DNA of 47,457 bases from an uncultured Bacteroides sp. (lineage in GTDB: Bacteria; Bacteroidota; Bacteroidia; Bacteroidales; Bacteroidaceae), in the NCBI RefSeq assembly GCF_959029255.1, contig NZ_CAUFUE010000033.1:1-47457 (forward strand). Direction: 5' to 3'. A program made the position numbers and the translations under genes. Below the pieces are notes generated by a model. It saw only the letters and a program-made list of their open reading frames with translations, was not told the DNA's origin and searched no databases. Of this stretch, positions 7,836 to 15,635 are shown one piece after another. Every line of letters begins with the position of its first letter. The stretch's first letter is position 1.

Positions 7836-9554
7836 TTAGCTGAACCAATACAGCTGTGCCAGGGAGAATTCTTTTGCAGGTGGAATATAGGCGCGTACGC
7901 CATCTACCATCACGTCGAATGTTTCGGGATTGACTTCGATGCTGGGCATGCCGCCGTTGCGCACCATGTCGAACTTAGTGAGCTGGCGGGTGCGGCGTAC
8001 CGGATAAACGATGCGTTCCAGACCCAGTCTTTCTTTGATGCCCAGGTCGTATGCGGCACGGGAAACGAAAGATACGCCGGTCTTTGCCAACGTCTGTCCG
8101 AAAGCTCCGAACATGGGACGGTAATAGCTGGGTTGCGGGGTAGGCAGTGATGCATTCGGGTCACCCATATCGGCCCAGTTGATGATACCGCCTTTGATGA
8201 CCAGTTTCGGTTTGGCGCCGAAGAACTCGGGTTCCCAAAGAACCAAGTCGGCCATCTTGCCTTTCTCTACGGAACCCAGGATATCGGAGATACCGAATGT
8301 AATGGCAGGGTTGATGGTAATCTTGGCGATGTAACGTAATACGCGGAAGTTATCGTTCTGGTCGGAGTCTTCCATCAGTTTGCCACGTGCATTCTTCATG
8401 TACGAAGCCATCTGGAAAGTACGCATGAATGATTCGCCTACACGTCCCATGGCTTGGGAGTCGCTGGATACCATTGAGATTACTCCCAAATCGTGCAGGA
8501 CGTTTTCGGCAGCTTGGGTCTCGGGGCGTACACGGCTTTCGGCAAATGCCACATCGGAAGGAATTTTCGGATTCAGGTTATGGCAAACCATAATCATGTC
8601 GAACAATTCTGCCTGGGAATTGATGCCGAACGGTAAAGTCGGGTTTGTGGACGAAGGTAAAATGTTGGGCATTGATGCCACCTTCAACAAGTCGGGCGCA
8701 TGGCCACCGCCTGCACCTTCAGTGTGGTAGGTGTGGATGGTACGTCCGTCAATGGCGGCGATGGTATCTTCAACATATCCACTTTCGTTCAAGGTATCTG
8801 TATGGATGGCTACCTGTACATCGTAACGGTCGGCGGCCGCCATGGCGGCACGGATGGCGCCCGGAGTGGAACCCCAGTCTTCGTGAACCTTCAAGCCGCA
8901 GGCACCTGCAACGATTTGTTCATCAATGGCTTCTGCCACCGAGCAGTTTCCTTTACCCAGGAATCCGACGTTGATGGGCAATCCTTCGGCAGACTGGAGC
9001 ATACGTTCCAGGTTCCATTTGCCGGAAGTGATTGTAGTTCCGTTGGAACCGTCAGTGGGGCCTACACCGCCACCTACCAAGGTAGTGATACCGTTGCTCA
9101 GGCAACTGTATGCCTGTTGAGGAGAAATGAAATGGACGTGCCCGTCGATACCGGCAGCCGTAAGAATCATGTGCTCACCGGAAATGGCGTCGGTTGACGG
9201 ACCGGTTACCAAGTCGGGATGAACCCCTTGCATTGTATTGGGATTGCCGGCTTTGCCTATACCGGCAATCTTTCCGTCTTTGATGCCTACATCGGCTTTT
9301 ACCACACCAATGTTGGCATCAATGATGGTTACGTTTGTTATTACCAGGTCCAGAGAACCTTCTTTGGAAGTCATGGTGTTGGCAAGTCCCATACCGTCGC
9401 GGATGGTTTTTCCACCTCCGTACACCACTTCATCTCCATACACGCGTAAGTCTTTTTCTATTTCCACGTATAAGTCCGTATTTCCCAGGCGGATTTTATC
9501 ACCTACGGTCGGACCGAACAAGTTATTATATTCTTGTCTTGAAATTGTTGCCAT
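7836..9554 (-). CDS. ureC: Urease alpha subunit UreC
   Basis: This is the catalytic subunit that hydrolyses urea to ammonia and carbamate, 572 aa, the usual size. All metal ligands of the family are visible, at Klebsiella numbering +5: His139 and His141 (GHVHF), carbamylated Lys222 (GLKVHEDWG), His251, His277 (YHTEGAGGGH) and Asp365 (SSDSQAMGRVGE). The mobile flap holds Cys324 and His325. The flap reads MVCHNLNPKI where many ureases have CHHLD, so the second His is Asn, a variant allowed by the family signature. The start is 8 bp after the ureB stop. It is cytoplasmic and forms the trimer-based complex with UreA and UreB. Confidence 0.98.
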   Translation of the reverse strand: MATISRQEYNNLFGPTVGDKIRLGNTDLYVEIEKDLRVYGDEVVYGGGKTIRDGMGLANTMTSKEGSLDLVITNVTIIDANIGVVKADVGIKDGKIAGIGKAGNPNTMQGVHPDLVTGPSTDAISGEHMILTAAGIDGHVHFISPQQAYSCLSNGITTLVGGGVGPTDGSNGTTITSGKWNLERMLQSAEGLPINVGFLGKGNCSVAEAIDEQIVAGACGLKVHEDWGSTPGAIRAAMAAADRYDVQVAIHTDTLNESGYVEDTIAAIDGRTIHTYHTEGAGGGHAPDLLKVASMPNILPSSTNPTLPFGINSQAELFDMIMVCHNLNPKIPSDVAFAESRVRPETQAAENVLHDLGVISMVSSDSQAMGRVGESFMRTFQMASYMKNARGKLMEDSDQNDNFRVLRYIAKITINPAITFGISDILGSVEKGKMADLVLWEPEFFGAKPKLVIKGGIINWADMGDPNASLPTPQPSYYRPMFGAFGQTLAKTGVSFVSRAAYDLGIKERLGLERIVYPVRRTRQLTKFDMVRNGGMPSIEVNPETFDVMVDGVRAYIPPAKEFSLAQLYWFS

Positions 9555-9562
9555 ATCTATTA

Positions 9563-10138
9563 TTATTTAGATTTTTGATTGCCTTTAGTTGCATATTCGG
9601 CTTCGGCTTCCGCTTCCGATACATTCTTGAATCCATATCTTTCCATCTTCTTGATGGCTTTGATACGAGTAGGATAGAATGTGGGGAAGTCCTCTCCACC
9701 AGTGTAGCCCATCGCCAGATTGTTGAACCCGATGACGCGTCTCTTGCCGGAATAAGTGACAAGCTCGACTTCTTTCTCCTCACCCGGCTCGAAGCGGATG
9801 GCGGTAGTTGCCGGAATATTCAAGTGATATCCGAAGGATGCCGGACGGTCAAACTCCATGTAGCGGTTCACCTCGAAGAAATGGAAGTGTGAGCCGATTT
9901 GGATGGGGCGGTCGCCGGTATTACGTACTACCAACTTCACGGTTCTGCGGTAAAGGTTATACTCGATAGGGGTATTGGCTAAAATTTCCCCGCCTACAGC
10001 TACCGGTTGTGCAGGAGCAAAGCCCGGTGTATTGGGATGTGCAATGGGAGGCATTCCTTGGAAAATACCCTGCGGCGTTTCATAGGTGGTCGCAGCACTC
10101 TGATTCATCTTGGAATCAGCAGGATTGTTCGTACTCAT
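9563..10138 (-). CDS. ureB: Urease beta subunit UreB (extended)
   Basis: The conserved UreB core runs from about residue 47 (VGGEILANTPIEYN) to about 155. It includes VRNTGDRPIQIGSHFHFFEVN, FDRPASFGYHLNIPATTAIRFEPGE and RRVIGFN. At 191 aa it is much longer than the roughly 100-130 aa of most stand-alone UreB proteins. The N-terminal 45 residues are rich in Pro, Ala and Gln. The C-terminal 35 residues are helical and charged (AIKKMERYGFKNVSEAEAEAEY). The start follows ureA by 31 bp and has AACCTAAA 10 nt upstream. The extensions may mediate oligomer contacts; that is inference. Confidence 0.95.
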   Translation of the reverse strand: MSTNNPADSKMNQSAATTYETPQGIFQGMPPIAHPNTPGFAPAQPVAVGGEILANTPIEYNLYRRTVKLVVRNTGDRPIQIGSHFHFFEVNRYMEFDRPASFGYHLNIPATTAIRFEPGEEKEVELVTYSGKRRVIGFNNLAMGYTGGEDFPTFYPTRIKAIKKMERYGFKNVSEAEAEAEYATKGNQKSK

Positions 10139-10148
10139 AATTAATGAA

Positions 10149-10156
10149 TTTAGGTT
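10149..10156 (-). promoter_or_regulatory. AACCTAAA leader motif before ureB
   Basis: AACCTAAA lies 10 nt upstream of the ureB start on the minus strand, within the 31-bp ureA-ureB gap. The same motif is found before crcB and the TonB receptor at nearly the same distance. No classical Shine-Dalgarno is present. Confidence 0.35.
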
Positions 10157-10169
10157 ACTGACGTTTAGT

Positions 10170-10472
10170 TTACTTAATAGGGTTGTGGATACTCACCAGG
10201 CGCGAACCGTCGGTAAATACGGCTTCTACCTGAAGCAGCTTAATCATATCCGCCACTCCGTCCATCACATCCTCTTTCTTGAGAACACTTGCTGCGCCGG
10301 TCATCACTTCTTCCAGCGTTTTGCCCTCCCGGGCACCTTCCAAAGCAGTAGACGTAATGTAAGCCACTGCCTCCGGATAGTTCAACTTCAGCCCTTTCTT
10401 GAGACGCCTTTCGGCAATGATTCCCAGTGAAAGTAACATCAGCTTGTCAATTTCTTTAGGTGTTAAATGCAT
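10170..10472 (-). CDS. ureA: Urease gamma subunit UreA
   Basis: The 100 aa protein has the standard length and sequence of a stand-alone gamma subunit: MHLTPKEIDKLMLL, RRLKKGLKLNYPEAVAYI, EGAREGKTLEEVM and VFTDGSRLVSIHNPI. It packs against UreC and UreB in the cytoplasmic holoenzyme. It is the first structural gene of the run. The 128-bp gap to crcB upstream shows no clear terminator or TAnnTTTG box, so the urease promoter is not located; read-through from crcB is possible. Confidence 0.97.
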   Translation of the reverse strand: MHLTPKEIDKLMLLSLGIIAERRLKKGLKLNYPEAVAYITSTALEGAREGKTLEEVMTGAASVLKKEDVMDGVADMIKLLQVEAVFTDGSRLVSIHNPIK

Positions 10473-10600
10473 AACTAAAAAAGTTTAATTAATAATAGAT
10501 AATGGTTCAGAACCTCTATGTCTGACTGTGCAATAACATACGGGTGCTGAAAAGGTTGTTCCATACGTGCGTTAAAACATCATGGATTTAAAGCTTTTTA

Positions 10601-10978
10601 TTAGACAGGTTTCACTAAACTGCGGCCTATCCATACCAAAATGATACCTAAAATGATACTTAATGCCAGATAAGTTGCAAAGTAACCGTACTGTTTGTTT
10701 TGCATCAGCAGGTACATGTCGTCTGAAAATGATGAGAAAGTGGTGAAACCGCCACAGAAGCCTGTGATGAGGAATACATTCATATTGGCGGAAATTACAT
10801 GGGTTTTTTCGGCAAGGCCGAAGAAGATGCCGATAATAAAACAACCGATGATATTGACGGCAAACGTTCCGTATGGAAATGGAGAAGTGAACACGTGATG
10901 GGCTAATTTTCCCACCAGATACCGGCCGCAAGTTCCAAAGAATCCTCCCAAACCGGCGATAATCATAGCTTTGAACAT
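10601..10978 (-). CDS. crcB: Fluoride channel CrcB/Fluc
   Basis: This 125 aa protein has four membrane segments, the typical size of the dual-topology Fluc fluoride exporter. Family marks are GTCGRY near residues 15-20, Asn42 in TFAVNIIGCF, and GFCGGFTTFSSF at 73-84, whose Phe and Thr/Ser residues line the fluoride path. Family knowledge says it protects against cytoplasmic fluoride. It lies just upstream of ureA on the same strand, with no metabolic link to urease apparent. I found no fluoride riboswitch in its leader. AACCTAAA lies 11 nt before the start. Confidence 0.95.
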   Translation of the reverse strand: MFKAMIIAGLGGFFGTCGRYLVGKLAHHVFTSPFPYGTFAVNIIGCFIIGIFFGLAEKTHVISANMNVFLITGFCGGFTTFSSFSDDMYLLMQNKQYGYFATYLALSIILGIILVWIGRSLVKPV

Positions 10979-10987
10979 ACTGTAAAG

Positions 10988-11030
10988 AGTTTAGGTTATT
11001 GAATTATGCATGGAACAACAAGCCTAAACT
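10988..11030. repeat. Inverted repeat in crcB leader
   Basis: AGTTTAGG (10988-10995) and CCTAAACT (11023-11030) are perfect 8-nt complements separated by 27 nt. One arm includes the AACCTAAA motif close to the crcB start, so pairing could hide it. The structure is weak, and regulation is only a possibility. Confidence 0.35.
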
Positions 11031-11123
11031 TACATTTGTTTTTGCAAAGCTTCCTTTTTATTGCTATTTTAAAGGAATTCGGTATGAGAGATAACAATTT
11101 TGTATAGGATTGAACTGAATGGG

Positions 11124-11148
11124 AATTTACCGGCGTAGCGCCGGAGCA
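11124..11148. repeat. 25-nt dispersed hairpin, copy 2
   Basis: This is the exact reverse complement of 21-45, with the CCGGCG/CGCCGG stem. The two copies bracket the whole crcB-urease-TonB receptor block. It lies immediately before the large palindrome at 11154. Confidence 0.75.
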
Positions 11149-11153
11149 AGGTC

Positions 11154-11630
11154 TCGCAAATTCATGACGGGAGGTGTAAATGATAATTTAATGAAGAACT
11201 AAGAATGAAGAATTTTCTTTCACCACAGAGGACACAGAGGTCACAGAGGTTTTAATTTTTCATACGCGGATGACGCTGATTTTTTTCTTAATTAGCAGCA
11301 ACTCTATCTGTCATCTTGGACCTGTCGAAGGATCTCATCCTTTTTAGATATCAAGAGAAGAGATGCTTCGACTTCGCTACCAATGACAAAATCCCTTTGT
11401 CATTATCGATTTGTTTTACTTTTTCAAAGTGATTCCCACTCAGCATGACAGATAGTAACAGAGTAAAAAATCAGAGACACAGCGCAGCCTTAAAATCAGC
11501 GTCATCTGCGTCATCCGCGTCTGAAAAATTAAAACCTCTGTGACCTCTGTGTCCTCTGTGGTGAAAGAAAATTCTTCATTCTTAGTTCTTCATTAAATTA
11601 TCATTTACACCTCCCGTCATGAATTTGCGA
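11154..11630. repeat. Nested palindromic composite repeat, 109-bp perfect arms
   Basis: The left arm 11154-11262 and right arm 11522-11630 are perfect reverse complements over 109 bp. Each holds a short-period block (ACAGAGG units) and a piece of the ATGAAGAAT family. After one mismatch, pairing continues for 12 nt (ACGCGGATGACG, 11264-11275 with 11509-11520). The right side has one extra copy of the GATGACGC unit. The core (11304-11455) is a further 152-bp element bounded by 11-bp inverted ends, CTATCTGTCAT / ATGACAGATAG. No coding frame or transposase is present. It looks like stacked non-autonomous, MITE-like insertions between genes. Confidence 0.9.
11304..11455. mobile_element. MITE-like core with 11-bp inverted ends
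   Basis: The 152-bp segment starts with CTATCTGTCAT and ends with its exact complement. The inside reads like the widespread 'TGTCATCnTG...GTCGAAGGATCTC' type of intergenic repeat. It has no coding capacity. No clear target-site duplication is seen, so the mobile origin is inferred. Confidence 0.5.
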
Positions 11631-11865
11631 AACTTGAATTATTTTGATTATGTTTGAGAATAGGGAAACTGACACTTTGTATTTTCCGCATAACGAGAAA
11701 CGCGTATTTTCGTCCTTTTGTACTTTGGAAGAAAAAATCGGTAACGGAAGTTCGTATCTTGCTTCTGGATAGTGAAATATAAAAATATATACAACTCTGA
11801 AATATGGAAAACTGCCTCTTGCTCCTGCCTGAATATCTTTGGAAGGAGTGAAAAAGAGGTGGTTT

Positions 11866-11987
11866 GTGAGGGATATTAATGGCGCTTGCGAGGGATGTTA
11901 ATATCCATCATGCCGGAAGTTAATATGCTTCGTCCGGGAAGTTAATATCCCATACGAGGGATATTAACATCCCTCATTCGAGAAATG
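11866..11987. repeat. Degenerate ~22-bp repeat array
   Basis: Five to six imperfect units follow one another with consensus GAGGGATgTTAATATcc plus 5-6 variable bases. The best unit, 11956-11975, is nearly palindromic: GAGGGAT-ATTAAC-ATCCCTC. Spacing is 21-24 bp and the units differ from each other, unlike CRISPR repeats. The flanks 11640-11865 and 11988-12109 show no gene, only AT-rich sequence and a weak CCTCTT/AAGAGG hairpin near 11815-11858. Confidence 0.7.
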
Positions 11988-12109
11988 TATATGGAATGAA
12001 TAATATACGGAAATGGTGTATTTTTATGCTTTATGTTATTCATTCTTACTCTGTTTGGAGCTTTTTGAAAAAATGATGTGTCAGCAAAATAAAGTTTATT
12101 CTGTCTTTT

Positions 12110-12583
12110 TTATAGGAAGGATGCTACGAATTGCCAAATAAAGTAACCGACGATTGCGCACTTCAGCACCGTTCCGAATAGAAAGCCGAGTAAGGAGCCC
12201 AGGCCTGACTTCAGTGCCTGCCCTGTTTCTCGGCCACCGAGCAGCTCTCCGATAAATGCACCCAGAAATGGACCGAGGATAATTCCCCAAGGCATGAAGA
12301 ACAGGCCGATAAGTGTTCCGGCAAGGCAACCGCGCGTGCCCCACCGGCTTCCACCGCTGTACTTGCTGCCCAGCATGGGAATGAAATAATCGAGTATCTG
12401 CGCAATGACGACGATGAGCAACCAAATCAATAGCTCGGCGGTGGTGAATTGCACCTTATCCGTGAAATGTAACAGTAGCAAACCTGTATATGCGACGGGA
12501 GGACCCGGAAGTATGGGGAGGAAACATCCAACTAGTCCTGCTATCAAACAGAGGATACCTAATATGATAAGAATGATGTCCAT
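12110..12583 (-). CDS. DUF456 family small membrane protein
   Basis: The 157 aa protein has three to four hydrophobic segments rich in Gly. It shows the DUF456 pattern: ILPGPPVAYTGLLLLHF near residues 24-40, QILDYFIPMLGSKYSGGSRWGTRG, and GIILGPFLGAFIGELLGG, a glycine-zipper-like stretch. Family members of this length are common in bacteria and their function is unknown. It stands alone and diverges from surE. The Gly-rich helices suggest tight packing or oligomerisation in the inner membrane; nothing more can be claimed. Confidence 0.88.
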   Translation of the reverse strand: MDIILIILGILCLIAGLVGCFLPILPGPPVAYTGLLLLHFTDKVQFTTAELLIWLLIVVIAQILDYFIPMLGSKYSGGSRWGTRGCLAGTLIGLFFMPWGIILGPFLGAFIGELLGGRETGQALKSGLGSLLGFLFGTVLKCAIVGYFIWQFVASFL

Positions 12584-12631
12584 AATGAGCCTTTTTTAAA
12601 GTATGGTGATTAATATGTGGTTCTCTTTTGC

Positions 12632-12639
12632 TAAATTTG
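12632..12639 (+). promoter_or_regulatory. Possible surE -7 box
   Basis: TAAATTTG matches the Bacteroides TAnnTTTG -7 element, 21 nt before the surE start. No good TTTG -33 box lies at the expected distance, so support is partial. Confidence 0.4.
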
Positions 12640-12660
12640 TAGCAAATTTAAGAAGAAAAT

Positions 12661-13425
12661 ATGGAAAATCAGAGGCCTTTGATATTGATTTCCAATGATG
12701 ACGGTATCATTGCGAAAGGAATTAGCGAGTTGATTAAGTTTCTTCGTCCCCTGGGCGAGATAGTTGTTATGGCACCGGATGCGCCGCGTTCCGGAGCTGC
12801 CAGCTCATTGACGGTTACAGAACCTATCCGTTATCAATTACTCCGTAAAGATGTGGGGTTGACGGTTTATAAATGTTCGGGTACGCCGGCAGATTGCGTG
12901 AAGCTGGCTTTTCATACGGTGCTCGACCGTAAACCGGATTTGGTGGTAGGCGGCATCAACCACGGTGATAACTCTTCGGTGAATGTACATTATTCCGGTA
13001 CGATGGGAGTCGCTGTAGAGGGATGCCTGAAGGGGGTACCCTCTATTGCTTTCTCTCTGTGCAATCATCAGCCTGATGCGGACTTTGAGCCTGCCGGACC
13101 TTATATCCGTGAAATAGCCCGCCAGGTGTTGGAAAAGGGATTGCCTCCGTTGACTTGTTTGAACGTGAACTTCCCTGATACCAAGGAATTGAAAGGCATC
13201 AAAGTATGCGAACAAGCTAAAGGACAGTGGACGAACGAGTGGGAGAACTTTGCCCATAGAAACGATACGCACTATTATTGGCTGACCGGTGAGTTTGAGG
13301 AAACTGATGCCGAGAATGAGAAAAGTGATCATTGGGCACTTGCCAATGGTTATGTAGCCATCACTCCGACGACGGTAGATGCTACAGCTTACGAGCTGAT
13401 TGATGAATTGAAGACTTGGTTTTAA
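12661..13425 (+). CDS. surE: 5'/3'-nucleotidase SurE
   Basis: SurE is a metal-dependent phosphatase acting on nucleoside monophosphates. The 254 aa protein has the N-terminal metal motif ILISNDDGI (Asn12, Asp13, Asp14) and the central GGINHGDNSSVNVHYSGTMG. That stretch supplies further metal and active-site residues (Asn, Ser, Gly, Thr). PRSGAASSLTV holds the conserved serine. Length and motifs match the family. lpxB follows after 19 bp, so the two are probably co-transcribed, a pairing often seen in Bacteroidetes. It should be cytoplasmic and active. Confidence 0.96.
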   Translation: MENQRPLILISNDDGIIAKGISELIKFLRPLGEIVVMAPDAPRSGAASSLTVTEPIRYQLLRKDVGLTVYKCSGTPADCVKLAFHTVLDRKPDLVVGGINHGDNSSVNVHYSGTMGVAVEGCLKGVPSIAFSLCNHQPDADFEPAGPYIREIARQVLEKGLPPLTCLNVNFPDTKELKGIKVCEQAKGQWTNEWENFAHRNDTHYYWLTGEFEETDAENEKSDHWALANGYVAITPTTVDATAYELIDELKTWF

Positions 13426-13444
13426 CCATCAACTATCAACTATT

Positions 13445-14590
13445 ATGAAGTATTATTTGATTGTCGGTGAAGCTTCCGGAGACTTGCATGCTTCCCACCT
13501 GATGGCTGCCTTGAAAGAGGAAGATCCGCAGGCGGAATTCCGTTTTTTCGGCGGTGACCTGATGGCTGCGGTGGGAGGAACGATGGTGAAGCATTATAAG
13601 GAGTTGGCTTATATGGGCTTTATTCCTGTATTGCTCCACCTCCGCACTATCTTTGCCAACATGAAGCGTTGCAAAGAAGATGTGGTAGCCTGGCAACCGG
13701 ATGTACTGATATTGGTGGATTATCCCGGATTCAATCTGAACATTGCAAAGTTTATCCATGCTCATACGCAAATCCCGGTCTTCTATTATATCTCTCCTAA
13801 AATCTGGGCTTGGAAAGAATACCGGATAAAGAATATCAAGAGAGATGTGGATGAATTATTCTCCATCCTTCCGTTTGAAGTGGATTTTTTTGAGGGGAAA
13901 CATCAATACCCGATACATTATGTAGGAAATCCTACGGTGGATGAGGTTACGGCTTTTCGCTCATCCCACTCTGAAACGTCGGAGGAGTTTGTGAAATCTA
14001 ATGGATTATCTTCCAAGCCGATTATAGCTTTGCTGGCAGGTAGCCGTAAGCAGGAAATCAAGGATAATCTGCCCGATATGCTTCGGGCGGCATCTGCTTT
14101 CCCTGATTATCAGCTGGTGCTGGCAGGTGCGCCGGGTATTTCTCCTGAATATTATAAGAAGTACGTAGGCGATGCTGACGTGAAGATTATATTTAATCAA
14201 ACATTCCCTTTGTTGCGGCAGGCTGAGGCGGCGTTAGTCACTTCGGGCACGGCAACGCTTGAGACGGCTTTGTTTCGTGTGCCGCAGGCAGTGTGCTATC
14301 ATACGCCGATAGGAAAGGTGATTGCTTTTCTGAAACGCCATATCTTGAAAGTGAAATATATCTCTTTGGTCAATCTGATAGCCGACCGGGAAGTTGTTAA
14401 GGAACTGGTTGCCGACAGGATGACCGTGGCATATATCCGTGAAGAATTGGAACGCATTCTTTATAATAAGGAATACCGCAAGCGGATGCTCGATGGGTAT
14501 GAATATATGGCGTCGCGTTTGGGTGAAGCTGGAGCGCCGAAGCGGGCGGCAAAGCGGATGTTAGAGTTATTAAAGAAAGATAGCAAATGA
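13445..14590 (+). CDS. lpxB: Lipid-A-disaccharide synthase LpxB
   Basis: LpxB joins UDP-2,3-diacylglucosamine and lipid X to make the lipid A disaccharide at the inner membrane. The 381 aa protein begins with MKYYLIVGEASGDLHASHLM, the family's N-terminal GEASGD motif. Further marks are FFGGDLMAAVGG, VDYPGFNLNIAK, YISPKIWAWKEYR, LLAGSRKQEI and TSGTATLETALF. Length is normal. Its presence confirms a Gram-negative envelope. It follows surE by 19 bp. A weak GC hairpin followed by T-rich sequence near 14625-14660 may end the transcript. Confidence 0.97.
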   Translation: MKYYLIVGEASGDLHASHLMAALKEEDPQAEFRFFGGDLMAAVGGTMVKHYKELAYMGFIPVLLHLRTIFANMKRCKEDVVAWQPDVLILVDYPGFNLNIAKFIHAHTQIPVFYYISPKIWAWKEYRIKNIKRDVDELFSILPFEVDFFEGKHQYPIHYVGNPTVDEVTAFRSSHSETSEEFVKSNGLSSKPIIALLAGSRKQEIKDNLPDMLRAASAFPDYQLVLAGAPGISPEYYKKYVGDADVKIIFNQTFPLLRQAEAALVTSGTATLETALFRVPQAVCYHTPIGKVIAFLKRHILKVKYISLVNLIADREVVKELVADRMTVAYIREELERILYNKEYRKRMLDGYEYMASRLGEAGAPKRAAKRMLELLKKDSK

Positions 14591-14690
14591 TAGCGTGATT
14601 TTTAAGAATTTGTTAAAATATACAGAGCCGGTGCAGTAGATGCCCGGTTTTTGTATTTTTTATACAGAAACAAACTAAAAGACTTTAATT

Positions 14691-15434
14691 ATGAGAAAAT
14701 TACATTGGCTTTTTATGGCGGTATGCCTGGCTGTGATGCCTGTGTTGCAATCGTGTGACGACGACGACGGTTATTCATTGGGTGATTTCACGCCTCCTTT
14801 GTGGGCTACGGTACGTGTTACGGGGAATGCTTTTTATCTGGACTGTGATGTGTGGGGGAAACTTTGGCCGGTGAACATAGATATGGACTGGTATGAACCT
14901 GTGGATGGGCAGCGTGTTCTGACTATGTTCAACCCTTTGTCTGATAAATATGGGGAGTATGACCATGCAGTCAAATTATTGCGCTTGCAGGATGTACTGA
15001 CAAAAGAAGTGGAGGTACTCACTCCTGAGAATGAGGAAGAATTCGGTAACGACCCTGTGCGGATTTATCATGGAGATATCGGAATCAGCGGTGGTTATAT
15101 GAATATAATCTTCCTTCAGAATTTACCGTCGAATACGAAGCATCGCATTAGTTTGGTGCGTCCCCAGGATGATGCAGAGTTGTATGCTGAGGATGGTTAT
15201 ATCCACTTGGAACTCCGTTATAATAACTATGATGATTTGACCGGGTTACGGGCATACGGGGCTGTGTCGTATAATTTGAGTAGCCTGGATATTACCTCAG
15301 AAACTAAAGGCATCAAGCTGAAACTGAATTCAGAAGTGAATGATGAAGTAGAGTTGACGTTTAATCTTGAAAAACCAGGCAATAACGCAGAGAAGGTGGA
15401 AAATCTGGATTTATCGAAGATGATGCTGAATTAA
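14691..15434 (+). CDS. NigD-like lipoprotein
   Basis: The 247 aa protein has a signal peptide with lipobox LQSC (Cys22) followed by acidic residues DDDDG, which favours surface-exposed lipoproteins in Bacteroides. The sequence GYSLGDFTPPLWATVRV followed by an OB-like first domain matches the NigD-like family. Its name comes from a plasmid bacteriocin locus, but chromosomal copies have no established role. A second beta-rich domain covers about residues 130-235. It stands as a single gene between lpxB and the convergent cdsA. Bacteriocin function should not be assumed. Confidence 0.8.
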   Translation: MRKLHWLFMAVCLAVMPVLQSCDDDDGYSLGDFTPPLWATVRVTGNAFYLDCDVWGKLWPVNIDMDWYEPVDGQRVLTMFNPLSDKYGEYDHAVKLLRLQDVLTKEVEVLTPENEEEFGNDPVRIYHGDIGISGGYMNIIFLQNLPSNTKHRISLVRPQDDAELYAEDGYIHLELRYNNYDDLTGLRAYGAVSYNLSSLDITSETKGIKLKLNSEVNDEVELTFNLEKPGNNAEKVENLDLSKMMLN

Positions 15435-15507
15435 TAGAATTTGCTGTTAATTATGTGAAGAGGATGAATGTGTCAAAAGCACACGAGCACTTTCATGATA
15501 TGATAAT

Positions 15508-15583
15508 ATTAGGCGCGGATTACGCGGAATAATGCGGATTCAATAAACTAAATCCGTGGAATTCGCGTAATTCGCGCCTAAAA
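15508..15583. repeat. Imperfect inverted repeat between convergent genes
   Basis: TAGGCGCGGATTACGCG at the left and CGCGTAATTCGCGCCTA at the right are complementary apart from one base. AATGCGGATT / AATCCGTGG is a weaker inner pair. It lies between the NigD-like gene and cdsA, which converge, so it can act as a two-way terminator. Its GC-rich motif also resembles intergenic repeats dispersed in Bacteroides. Confidence 0.7.
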
Positions 15584-15635
15584 AAAGTGTTAAGAGGGCT
15601 TTGGTACAACCTCTTTGGTTTTGTTGTAATATGTT

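Noticed and set aside
10979..11100. Fluoride riboswitch before crcB
   Set aside because: No GGxGATGG-type core or matching pseudoknot arms could be found in the leader.
11803..11850. 15-codon open frame in the intergenic region
   Set aside because: No ribosome site, promoter or paralogue; the length is expected by chance.
11866..11987. CRISPR array
   Set aside because: Units are degenerate, spacers are only 5-6 bp and no cas genes are present.
14691..15434. Bacteriocin immunity role for the NigD-like gene
   Set aside because: No bacteriocin-like gene lies beside it, and NigD-like lipoproteins are common chromosomal proteins without that role.
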